64,000 bases of DNA, taken from contig NZ_RXHS01000001.1 of the NCBI RefSeq assembly GCF_004138125.1, positions 310,001 to 374,000 of the forward strand. Direction: 5' to 3'. The position numbers and the translations under genes are program-made. Below the pieces are notes generated by a model. The model was not told the DNA's origin and did not search any database. It saw only the letters and a program-made list of their open reading frames with translations. Position 1 is the stretch's first letter. Each line of letters starts with the position of its first letter. This document shows positions 26,349 through 34,296 of this stretch, piece after piece. This DNA is from Seramator thermalis. Lineage in GTDB: Bacteria; Bacteroidota; Bacteroidia; Bacteroidales; Dysgonomonadaceae.

Positions 26349-27347
26349 TCAGAAAATGTAAACGAGCTCAACGGTCAGTTTGTCGGCATCCATTTCTTCA
26401 TTTTGGTGCATGAAGTCGAGTCGGTTGTTCACGAAATACAATTCGTAGTCGATTCGAAGAAGCGAATCAAACGGTTTTGAGCTTAATCCGAATCCCAGCC
26501 CAAGAGTTAAGCGGTTGACATCGAAAACATCGTTACCGGTTTTGTCGATAAAATCGTAACGTGCTGCCGGCATCAGATTTTTAAACAGATAAGAATCTTT
26601 CAAAGGAAAAGAATATCCGGATTGCAAATATGCAGAAACAAAATTTTCTCCATTGACTTTGTCATCGCGTTTCATAATCTCGGTTTCTATTTTCCAATTG
26701 TCTGAAGCATAGCGAAGATCAGCCCCATAGAGAAGATAATGAATATCAGGCGAATTGGGATAGTCGTATATTTTCATGGTCGAGCGCCAACCCTTCATTC
26801 CTCCCAAAGTCAATCGTCCGGCTATCGACATTTTTTCGCTCCACAGCGGATTATTGATCGTGTTTCCGTTATATACTCCCAAATCGATGCCGAAAGGCAT
26901 GTTTCCAATCCGTTTTACATATTTTGCCACAAAACCTATATCGCGCGTGCCGGCATAATATTTTGCCAAAAAGGTGCGATTGGCAAACATCATCGTACCC
27001 GGGTTGGTGGTGTAGGAGTTAAAAATAGGAATGCTCGTTTGTCCAATTGTTAGAGACAGTCCTTCAATCGGTCTGAGGGTTCCACTCAAATCGAGTACTT
27101 GAAATTTACCTTCGTTGCTCAGTTCGACTTGCGCTCGATAATCGACCTTCGGATATATTTTGCCCGAGACACCAAGTCGTGAATTGCGTACCGAAAACCT
27201 TGATGTGCCGACAGGAGGCGCATATTCATATTTTGTTTTCAGCACGCCATCGAATCGAAAAAAAGGATACATCGATTCCTTTTCTTGCGAAAATAAACTC
27301 GTTGTCAGACCAATGCCGAAAATAAGAAAAAACAGGTAACGTTTCAC
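26349..27347 (-). CDS. OprO/OprP-like porin
   Basis: An outer-membrane porin of the phosphate-selective OprO/P family, about 332 residues. The GTG start at 27347 yields a proper signal peptide (KRYLFFLIFGIGLTTSLFSQ). An in-frame ATG at 27404 would overlap the ogt gene and put 19 unlikely residues in front. The mature protein shows alternating strands (GVSGKIYPKVDYRAQVELSN, LTIGQTSIPIFNSYTTN) and ends in VELVYIF. Pore selectivity cannot be read from the sequence. It is the last gene of the leftward six-gene run that begins with DUF4199. Confidence 0.85.
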   Translation of the reverse strand: MKRYLFFLIFGIGLTTSLFSQEKESMYPFFRFDGVLKTKYEYAPPVGTSRFSVRNSRLGVSGKIYPKVDYRAQVELSNEGKFQVLDLSGTLRPIEGLSLTIGQTSIPIFNSYTTNPGTMMFANRTFLAKYYAGTRDIGFVAKYVKRIGNMPFGIDLGVYNGNTINNPLWSEKMSIAGRLTLGGMKGWRSTMKIYDYPNSPDIHYLLYGADLRYASDNWKIETEIMKRDDKVNGENFVSAYLQSGYSFPLKDSYLFKNLMPAARYDFIDKTGNDVFDVNRLTLGLGFGLSSKPFDSLLRIDYELYFVNNRLDFMHQNEEMDADKLTVELVYIF

Positions 27348-27376
27348 TTCTTTGATGTTGGGTATGTTGTTAAAAA

Positions 27377-27955
27377 TTAACGTAAGATGGATGCACGTTC
27401 CCAATCAATCATTTTCCTCTTTATGTCGATGCCCCAGTGATAACCTCCAAGCTTGCCATCGGCACGCAACACGCGGTGACAGGGGATTAAACAGGCTATC
27501 GGATTTCGGCCAATGGCACTTGCAACGGCACGCACTGCCTGTGGAGCTCCAATGGTTCGAGCAATTTCACCATAGGTAGTCAGCATGCCTTTTTGTGTTT
27601 GCAACAATGCTTGCCAGACCCGCATTTCGAAATCGCTTCCTTTGAGGTGAAGAGGCAAAGCCACAGAAAGTGCCCCATACTGATCGATTGCGCCGACTGC
27701 CGAAAATTGCAATTCTGTTTCTTCCCGATGAAAAATTCCTTTCGGAAAACGCATTTCTAGTTCTTCCAAAGTTTTTACCCCATCGCCGAAAGCAATAAAG
27801 CAGATTCCCTTCCGTGTATTTGCAATAAGTGCACTACCATATTGGGTTTGATGCACATGGTAACTGATAACGATCGACGATTCTTCCTCAGGCAACATCC
27901 GCTCGATGATGAAAGATTGAGTGGAGGTATGAAAAGTTTTTGATGGTTGCATCAT
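27377..27955 (-). CDS. ogt: Methylated-DNA--protein-cysteine methyltransferase
   Basis: A suicide repair enzyme that removes the methyl group from O6-methylguanine onto its own cysteine. The active-site block IACLIPCHRVLRADGKLGGY places the acceptor Cys (PCHRV) near residue 158. The preceding helix-turn-helix (TTYGEIARTIGAPQAVRAVA) with the arginine finger is complete. The N-terminal domain of about 90 residues is the usual ribonuclease-H-like cap. There is no AraC domain, so it is Ogt-type, not full Ada. Five bases separate it from apbE. Confidence 0.95.
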   Translation of the reverse strand: MMQPSKTFHTSTQSFIIERMLPEEESSIVISYHVHQTQYGSALIANTRKGICFIAFGDGVKTLEELEMRFPKGIFHREETELQFSAVGAIDQYGALSVALPLHLKGSDFEMRVWQALLQTQKGMLTTYGEIARTIGAPQAVRAVASAIGRNPIACLIPCHRVLRADGKLGGYHWGIDIKRKMIDWERASILR

Positions 27956-27960
27956 TGTCT

Positions 27961-29025
27961 CTACTGTTGTTCCAAAACTTCGGTTTTATCCGCAAAAAAC
28001 TCAAGTAATCCTTCGGAGAAAGCAATTTTTGTTTTTCCGTCGGGATCAGAATAAATAATGTAGTATTCCAATCCCGGAATTTTTTTTGCCATTTCTTTCG
28101 ATTTTTTTAAGCCGGCGGCCATGAAAGCCGTGGAGTAGGCGTCGGCAGTCATGCAATCGTCGGCAATGACGGTAGCTCCGAGCATTTCGTTTTCGGAAGG
28201 ATATCCGGTGATCGGGTCGATGGTATGGGCATATTTTTTACCGTTTTTAAGGTAATAGTTGCGATAGTTTCCCGAGGTAGAAAGACACTTGTCGCACACG
28301 GAAACGATGGTTTGCAACTCATGCCGCAGTCCGGTGTTATCATCGATGGGTTTGTCAATGCCGATGCGCCAGCATTCATTTTTGTCGTTCACGCCTTTTG
28401 CGGCAACTTCGCCGCCGATTTCCACCATGTAATTTTCTATTCCGTAATTTTCGAGCAAGCGGGCAATCACATCGCTCGCATAACCATCGGTCAACGATGT
28501 TGTATTAATTTGCACGCGTGGATCGGTTTTCACAATCTTGCCATTCTCGATTTTAATTTTCTGGTAGCCTACAAATTGCTTTAAACTGTCGATGATATGT
28601 GGTGTGACGTTATCCATGTTTTCGAAGCCGAAACCCCATGCATTGATGAGTGGCGAGACGGTAATATCGAACTTTCCTTCAGAAATAATAGCGACTTCCA
28701 TCGATTTGTTAAACACATCCACGAAAAATGAGTCAAGTTCTACGGGTTCGTTTCGGTTGACTTTGCTGACGATCGAGTTTTCATCGAATGGATTAAGCGA
28801 ATGATCGACCTTGTTGAGTTCGCTCTTAATCTCGTCATACAATGAGCTATTGTAAGCATATTTGATGTGAAAACTGGTGTGAAATATTTCTCCCTGTTCC
28901 TGATAATAGGTATAGTTTTCAGAGTTTTTGTCGTTTTTCTTCGAAGAAGAATTGCATGAAACAAAAAGGGAGGGAAGAGTAAAGAATAGAAGAAAAATAT
29001 AGCAAGTGATTTTGAAAGACTTCAT
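27961..29025 (-). CDS. apbE: FAD:protein FMN transferase (lipoprotein)
   Basis: A Mg-dependent enzyme that transfers FMN from FAD to Thr/Ser of target flavoproteins such as RnfG/NqrC. The signal ends in a lipobox (LPSLFVSC) and the protein should be anchored at the outer face of the inner membrane. Family motifs are NAWGFGFE, TTSLTDGYASDVIAR, MVEIGGEVAAKG, TIDPITGYP and MTADAYSTAFM. The 354 residues are complete. No flavinylation target gene lies nearby, so its clients are encoded elsewhere; the adjacent nitroreductase binds FMN non-covalently. Confidence 0.95.
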   Translation of the reverse strand: MKSFKITCYIFLLFFTLPSLFVSCNSSSKKNDKNSENYTYYQEQGEIFHTSFHIKYAYNSSLYDEIKSELNKVDHSLNPFDENSIVSKVNRNEPVELDSFFVDVFNKSMEVAIISEGKFDITVSPLINAWGFGFENMDNVTPHIIDSLKQFVGYQKIKIENGKIVKTDPRVQINTTSLTDGYASDVIARLLENYGIENYMVEIGGEVAAKGVNDKNECWRIGIDKPIDDNTGLRHELQTIVSVCDKCLSTSGNYRNYYLKNGKKYAHTIDPITGYPSENEMLGATVIADDCMTADAYSTAFMAAGLKKSKEMAKKIPGLEYYIIYSDPDGKTKIAFSEGLLEFFADKTEVLEQQ

Positions 29026-29051
29026 CGCGGTTGTATGTGTTAGTTAAGGGT

Positions 29052-29570
29052 TTATCTCCATTCTACGATCTCGTTCAACGCTTTGCGTTTTTTGTTGCGG
29101 GCATCGGCCACAAAATCGTTGGCCGGATAACCAACGGGCAAGATCACCATCGGTTCCCACGAATCTGATAGTTGCAGCGCTTTTTTCACTTTTTCGACGT
29201 CGAAATGGCACACCCAGCAAATTCCGAGTCCCAAATCGGTAGCTTTCAACACAATGTGCTCAACGGCAATGGCAACATCAATGTCGCAATGATCTTTTCC
29301 ATCGGTTGGTCGTTTCCACGACTGTGAATGATCGCCACATGCCACGATATAAGTTTGGGCTTCGGCAAACCACTTTCGATCGTAGCTTTCCCTCAAAGCC
29401 AACTTCATTTCTTCGGATGTACATACGTAAAATCTCCAGGGTTGAAAATTCACGGCCGACGGAGCAAGACGAGCACTTTCGAGCAACTTGACGATGAGCT
29501 CTTTATCCACCTTTTTTTCACTGAACTTTCGAGTCGATTTTCTATTTTCTACTACGCTGTCGAATTCCAT
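29052..29570 (-). CDS. Nitroreductase family protein
   Basis: A flavin oxidoreductase of 172 residues, the short single-domain kind. The N-terminal FMN-contact block NRKSTRKFSEKKVD and the LAPSAVNFQPWRFYV segment are typical, as is the GLGICWVCHFDVEKV helix pair. Substrates are unknown; such proteins reduce nitro compounds, quinones or enones with NAD(P)H. It is co-oriented with apbE (26-base gap) and the GT2 gene (11-base gap). Confidence 0.9.
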   Translation of the reverse strand: MEFDSVVENRKSTRKFSEKKVDKELIVKLLESARLAPSAVNFQPWRFYVCTSEEMKLALRESYDRKWFAEAQTYIVACGDHSQSWKRPTDGKDHCDIDVAIAVEHIVLKATDLGLGICWVCHFDVEKVKKALQLSDSWEPMVILPVGYPANDFVADARNKKRKALNEIVEWR

Positions 29571-29581
29571 TTCTTTTCAAA

Positions 29582-30532
29582 TTATATTTCTTCCGTAATT
29601 CGGTAATAATTTCTTTCCGGTGAATTTCGCGAAATAAGTTCTCCAATGAATCCGCCCAGAAAAAGCAAAGTACCCAATATCATCATCGTGAGGGCAATAT
29701 AAAAATAGGGCGACTCCGTTACCAATCGGTAAGGATTTCCGTGCTTCATGTCGTAAATTTTAATGACTCCCACAGCAACCACTGCTATCAATCCGATCAG
29801 GAACATGAGCGACCCCCAGAGACCAAAAAAATGCATTGGTTTTTTCCCGAATTTGTTTAAAAACGATAGCGTCATCAAGTCGAGATATCCGTTAACAAAA
29901 CGGTTCATACCAAATTTGCTCTTTCCATATTTACGTGGCTGGTGGCGGACTATTTTCTCCCCAATTTTGGTATATCCTGCATTTTTGGCCAAAATCGGGA
30001 TATAGCGATGCATATCGTTGTAAACCTCGATATTTTTCACTACTTCATTTTTGTATGCTTTCAATCCGCAATTAAAATCGTGAAGTTTAATTCCCGATAC
30101 TCTGCGGGCAGTGGCATTAAAGAGTTTTGAAGGCAGATTTTTTGACAAAATCGAGTCGAAACGCTTTTTTTTCCATCCCGATACCAGGTCATAATCCTCG
30201 TGCCGAATCATCCTGTAGAGCTCGGGGATTTCGTCGGGACTGTCCTGTAGATCGGCATCCATCGTAATCACCACATCGCCCGAAACTTTCTGAAAAGCAC
30301 AAAACAGTGCAGGAGATTTTCCGTAGTTGTGCTGAAAACGAATAGCACGAATATTCGGATCCTGTTCTCTGAGCTTTGAGATCACACGCCACGAAGAGTC
30401 GGTGCTTCCGTCGTCCACGAAAACAATTTCATACGAAAACCGATTTTCGGTCATCACACGTTTTATCCAGACATAAAGCTCTTCGAGCGATTCTTCTTCG
30501 TTGTAGAGCGGAATAACAACAGAAATGTCCAT
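29582..30532 (-). CDS. Family 2 glycosyltransferase with two C-terminal membrane helices
   Basis: A polyprenyl-phosphate sugar transferase of the DPM1/GtrB/ArnC kind, 316 residues. The GT-A fold opens with ISVVIPLYNEEESLEELY. DDGSTD is at 40-45 and the metal-binding MDADLQD at 91-97. Two transmembrane helices near 230-300 anchor it to the inner membrane. It would load a sugar onto undecaprenyl or a similar phosphate for export; the sugar is unknown. It overlaps no neighbour, with gaps of 11 and 24 bases on either side within the run. Confidence 0.93.
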   Translation of the reverse strand: MDISVVIPLYNEEESLEELYVWIKRVMTENRFSYEIVFVDDGSTDSSWRVISKLREQDPNIRAIRFQHNYGKSPALFCAFQKVSGDVVITMDADLQDSPDEIPELYRMIRHEDYDLVSGWKKKRFDSILSKNLPSKLFNATARRVSGIKLHDFNCGLKAYKNEVVKNIEVYNDMHRYIPILAKNAGYTKIGEKIVRHQPRKYGKSKFGMNRFVNGYLDLMTLSFLNKFGKKPMHFFGLWGSLMFLIGLIAVVAVGVIKIYDMKHGNPYRLVTESPYFYIALTMMILGTLLFLGGFIGELISRNSPERNYYRITEEI

Positions 30533-30556
30533 TTTATCGAGATATAGATTGAGATT

Positions 30557-31099
30557 TTAATCCTCTTTACGAGAATTCTCGTTTTGTCTTGTGATTTCGA
30601 TTTTCATTGCCAGTGGTACAATGAGAAGTGACAGAACAATGCCTATCAACACATCACTTATTATCAAATTAAGAGTATAGAGAAAAGGCGTCGGAACGGG
30701 TTGATTTCTGACCTGTTCGATCGTATTTTGATCTACGGGTAGCGATTCGGCTATCGAAATAATGTTTTCGAACGTATTCGATATGTAGTTCGGATCGATC
30801 CATAAAACGTGAATCATCACGATAATCGCTTCGATCAGGCCTGCGTAAAAAAACAGCAGCATCGAAAATTGCACTCCGTGCCAAAAACCGATACGACTGC
30901 CTTCAATCTGATTTTTGTATTTCACAATAAAATAGAGCAAAATAAGAGGTGTTCCGATGCTTAACAATGATTGCACAATTCCCAAAAAAGGAAATTGTGT
31001 TGCACCAATCACAAAAAGATATTTGAAAACCCAGAATCCCCCCAGTATAAGACCGCTATTCATAGCGTAGTTCATCAATTGACTTTTGTCTTCCTTCAT
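30557..31099 (-). CDS. DUF4199 membrane protein
   Basis: About 180 residues with four transmembrane helices. The ATG at 31099 starts MKEDKSQLMNYAMNSGLILG, the conserved DUF4199 beginning. A longer reading frame exists upstream but would cross the probable promoter element at 31122-31129. DUF4199 proteins in Bacteroidetes regularly sit directly upstream of a GT2 enzyme as here, hinting at a shared glycolipid function; the family has no established role. Confidence 0.88.
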   Translation of the reverse strand: MKEDKSQLMNYAMNSGLILGGFWVFKYLFVIGATQFPFLGIVQSLLSIGTPLILLYFIVKYKNQIEGSRIGFWHGVQFSMLLFFYAGLIEAIIVMIHVLWIDPNYISNTFENIISIAESLPVDQNTIEQVRNQPVPTPFLYTLNLIISDVLIGIVLSLLIVPLAMKIEITRQNENSRKED

Positions 31100-31121
31100 C
31101 TGTATCGGTTTTATTTTCGTG

Positions 31122-31129
31122 CAAAAATA
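31122..31129 (-). promoter_or_regulatory. Minus-7 element for the DUF4199-to-porin gene run
   Basis: TATTTTTG on the minus strand matches TAnnTTTG, 22 bases before the DUF4199 ATG. It supports the shorter start of that gene. Confidence 0.45.
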
Positions 31130-31240
31130 ATCAAAAAATACGAAAACATAAGGATAACCATCTCTGTCATTTTTGATAGAAGTATTCCGATCAGCTTTCA
31201 ATTTATGCTGATGATAATATTCAAAAGTTAAGAAATGGAT

Positions 31241-31248
31241 TACCTTTG
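31241..31248 (+). promoter_or_regulatory. Minus-7 element for the uracil permease
   Basis: TACCTTTG fits the consensus and lies 40 bases before the ATG. It is divergent from the DUF4199 promoter. Confidence 0.45.
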
Positions 31249-31288
31249 CGGACGATACTAATTTATAAAAACTTTTCATTTTCTGTCA

Positions 31289-32503
31289 ATGAGTAACGAT
31301 AAACAACTTTCTCCGGCTTCGAAAACGGTAGTTGGAGTGCAATTTCTTTTTGTGGCATTCGGAGCCACAGTCCTTGTACCCCTTCTGGTGGGACTCGATC
31401 CGTCAACAGCTTTGTTTACGGCAGGTGTAGGGACATTGCTTTTTCATTTGATTACGAAAGGCATTGTCCCTATTTTTTTGGGAAGCAGTTTCGCATTTAT
31501 CGCACCGATTATTAGAGCAACCGAATTATACGGACTCGCTGGAACGCTTTCAGGATTGGTGGCCGTAGGCCTTATATATTTCATGATGAGCGGGTTGATA
31601 AAATGGCAGGGACTAAAAATAATCGATCGTCTTTTTCCGCCTGTGGTCATCGGTCCGGTGATCATGCTCATCGGGTTGTCGCTCGCCGGTACAGGCGTAA
31701 ATATGGCAAAAGAGAATTGGTTGCTTGCTCTCATATCTTTGTCAACAGCCGTTGTCGTTAGTTTGTTCGCCAAAGGGCTGTTAAAATTGATACCTATTTT
31801 CAGTGGAATCATTATCGGATATTTGGTATCCATTTTTACGGGAAAAGTTGATTTTTCGGGCATAGCGACCGCTCCCTGGATTGGCTTACCACAATTTGAG
31901 AAACCGGCGTTTTCTTGGGAAGCCATTCTCTTTATGATTCCTGTTGCAATAGCACCTGTCATCGAACATGTAGGCGACGTGTATGCAGTGAGTCACATCG
32001 CCGGAAAGGATTTCGCGAAAAAGCCCGGCTTGCATCGCACCATGTTGGGCGACGGCATTGCATGTTGTTTTGCAGGGCTGGTGGGCGGCCCTCCTGTAAC
32101 TACCTACTCCGAAGTTACCGGTGCGATGGCTCTGACTAAGGTTACCGATCCGGCCGTGATAAGGATCGCCGCCGTGACGGGCATTGTTTTTTCGTTGGTG
32201 GGCAAGGTAAGCGCCGTGCTGAAATCGATCCCGAATGCCGTTTTGGGCGGTATTATGCTGTTACTTTTCGGGATGATTTCCGCAGTGGGGATCAACAACA
32301 TGGTTCACAACAAAACCGATATGAACAATACCCGCAATCTCATCATTGTTTCGCTGATACTTACCACCGGCATCGGTGGAGCGGTTTTTCAATGGGGAAC
32401 TTTTAGTATTTCGGGTATCGGTCTTTCAGCCCTTGTAGGGATTATTCTCAATCTGATTCTTCCGAACTCAAAAAAGGATGAGGATGTGCAAGCGAAAGAA
32501 TAA
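31289..32503 (+). CDS. uraA: NCS2 family uracil/xanthine permease (UraA-like)
   Basis: An inner-membrane nucleobase:proton symporter of 404 residues. It has about 12-14 helices with the two half-helix repeats of the UraA fold. Conserved features are FVAFGATVLVPLLVGLDPS at the start, IAPVIEHVGDVYAVS (the substrate-contacting Glu and His region), and GGPPVTTYSEVTGAMALT. The last is the QNxG-equivalent element of the family. Uracil is the likely substrate by similarity to UraA. The gene stands alone between a divergent promoter and a shared terminator. Confidence 0.92.
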   Translation: MSNDKQLSPASKTVVGVQFLFVAFGATVLVPLLVGLDPSTALFTAGVGTLLFHLITKGIVPIFLGSSFAFIAPIIRATELYGLAGTLSGLVAVGLIYFMMSGLIKWQGLKIIDRLFPPVVIGPVIMLIGLSLAGTGVNMAKENWLLALISLSTAVVVSLFAKGLLKLIPIFSGIIIGYLVSIFTGKVDFSGIATAPWIGLPQFEKPAFSWEAILFMIPVAIAPVIEHVGDVYAVSHIAGKDFAKKPGLHRTMLGDGIACCFAGLVGGPPVTTYSEVTGAMALTKVTDPAVIRIAAVTGIVFSLVGKVSAVLKSIPNAVLGGIMLLLFGMISAVGINNMVHNKTDMNNTRNLIIVSLILTTGIGGAVFQWGTFSISGIGLSALVGIILNLILPNSKKDEDVQAKE

Positions 32504-32665
32504 ATAGCTATTTTAGAAAATTAATTATTTGATATTTGTCTTTATTCAACAGAAATACTTTAAAATTTGTCGGATCTACTGAGCATTTTTGTTGTATAAA
32601 TATTGAAGGACAAAATCATAATCAATTCATCAAGAGTCACAAAAGTGAAGCAATTGAACCGTAAT

Positions 32666-32694
32666 AAAAATGCCCGAAGATTTCGGGCATTTTT
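32666..32694. terminator. Bidirectional terminator between uraA and susD
   Basis: A perfect 13-bp stem with arms AAAAATGCCCGAA and TTCGGGCATTTTT and a GAT loop. A and T runs on both sides let it stop transcription from either direction. It lies 10 bases after the susD stop codon and 163 bases after uraA. Confidence 0.9.
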
Positions 32695-32704
32695 ATTATT
32701 TATC

Positions 32705-34276
32705 TTACAGTCCTGAATAACCGGGATTTTGAGTAAGCTTATTATTAGCCTCCAATGCCTGAATAGGTATTGGGAAAAGTATTTTATAAATTGGAGTGGT
32801 TTCGGGTTTTAAAAATCGAGGCGCTGTAAACGTTCCAAAACGAATCATATCTTGACGCGTGTAACATTCCCAAGCCATTTCATACCTCCGCTCTCTATAA
32901 ATATCTTCCAAGGTCACTTCTGTAAGTAGTTTGGAGGGATCATCAAAGGCTCTTTTTCGAACCTCATTCACAAGAGGTAATGCTTCTGCATTTCGGCCTA
33001 AACGAACCAATGCTTCGGCTTTCATCAAATAAACATCAGCTAATCGGAAAATTGCAAAATCATTTTCAGAATTTGCAGACATACCGGGCTCAATTGCCCA
33101 TTTATAACAACGAGCTCCAACTTCTTGATGAACCTCTCCCCAAGTCCCATCATACTTATTTTGCGATCCTTCAATTATAGGTATGTCAATCGTATGAATG
33201 AGATCGCGGCCATGTTGAGTGATCAGCACATCTCCTGTAGCCGGATCAATCATAGGTCCGATAAGAAATGACCAATCTTTGCGCTTATCCGCATCATCAT
33301 ACTGATTTACATAATCGGGGATTGCACTAATTCCATTCCATGGACTGATGCTAATACCTAAAGCTATTGGATCTTTATAATGCAAGGTTCGATGCAAAAT
33401 ATGATTTCCCGATTCTTTTCGAGTAAACACACAGGGGAAAATGATTTCCTTTGACGACTCATTGTTTACTTCAAAAGATAATTTCCAATTTGGCTCAAGA
33501 ATGTAAGGTAATTTTAAGACTGAGTCGCAAGCATCGATACAATTTTGCCATTCAGCAGTTCCTTTAGTGAAAGAAGACTCAGTAAGCGTTCCCGTAAAAA
33601 TTTCGGCATTCAAATACATTTTTGCCAACAAAAAATACGCCGCTCCTTTAGTAAACTTTCCATAAGTTTTTGATGACACGTCTGATGGAAGTTGATCTTT
33701 TATCTCAGTAAGTTCATCTATTACAAATTTATAAACATCTTTTCTACTAGTAGTACTAGGCAATTCTGTATCGTCGAAACTAGTAACCAACGGAACATTT
33801 CCAAAATAATCGATCAGTATATAATACCAAAAAGCCCTTACACCACGTATTTCAGCAATGGCATTAGCTTTTTTTGTTTCATCCATTGATGTGTTTGATT
33901 CTATAATTGCCAATACTTTATTGCAGGTGGTAACACCGTTATTCGCACTATTCCAAAATCCGTTCAATACTCCATTTCTTGGCTGCCAAGTATGTCTGCC
34001 GAATTCCATATGAACACCACCATCCCACCAATCACCTCCGATTCGAGTAGGAGTTATAGCCATATCCGCAGATTCTTCCGAAATAACTAATCCATCTCCA
34101 GGCCATAAACTAGTCAATGAACGATAGATTGGTGCAATTATAGCATTGATTTGAGCCTCAGTTTGGCCGAATTTATCGGCAGGGATTTTATCATATACAT
34201 CTTCTCCTAAGTCAGTACACGAAAAAAAGAATAACAGAGAAAAAGAAGTTAGTAGATATTTGATTTTTGTTTTCAT
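32705..34276 (-). CDS. RagB/SusD family outer-membrane nutrient-binding lipoprotein
   Basis: The surface-exposed lid that captures ligand above a SusC channel. A lipobox follows a short signal (SLLFFFSC, Cys20). The 523-residue helical TPR-like fold is recognisable from VRAFWYYILIDYFGNVPLV, FTKGAAYFLLAKMYLNAEI and the C-terminal ERRYEMAWECYTRQDMIRFG. It is complete. The SusC partner is directly upstream (20-base gap). No glycosidase, sulfatase or regulator adjoins the pair, so the ligand cannot be guessed. Confidence 0.95.
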   Translation of the reverse strand: MKTKIKYLLTSFSLLFFFSCTDLGEDVYDKIPADKFGQTEAQINAIIAPIYRSLTSLWPGDGLVISEESADMAITPTRIGGDWWDGGVHMEFGRHTWQPRNGVLNGFWNSANNGVTTCNKVLAIIESNTSMDETKKANAIAEIRGVRAFWYYILIDYFGNVPLVTSFDDTELPSTTSRKDVYKFVIDELTEIKDQLPSDVSSKTYGKFTKGAAYFLLAKMYLNAEIFTGTLTESSFTKGTAEWQNCIDACDSVLKLPYILEPNWKLSFEVNNESSKEIIFPCVFTRKESGNHILHRTLHYKDPIALGISISPWNGISAIPDYVNQYDDADKRKDWSFLIGPMIDPATGDVLITQHGRDLIHTIDIPIIEGSQNKYDGTWGEVHQEVGARCYKWAIEPGMSANSENDFAIFRLADVYLMKAEALVRLGRNAEALPLVNEVRKRAFDDPSKLLTEVTLEDIYRERRYEMAWECYTRQDMIRFGTFTAPRFLKPETTPIYKILFPIPIQALEANNKLTQNPGYSGL

Positions 34277-34296
34277 AGACTTTAATGGTTTTATTA

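Noticed and set aside
27348-27404. ATG start for the porin at 27404
   Set aside because: It overlaps the end of ogt and hides the signal peptide; the GTG at 27347 gives a normal exported protein.
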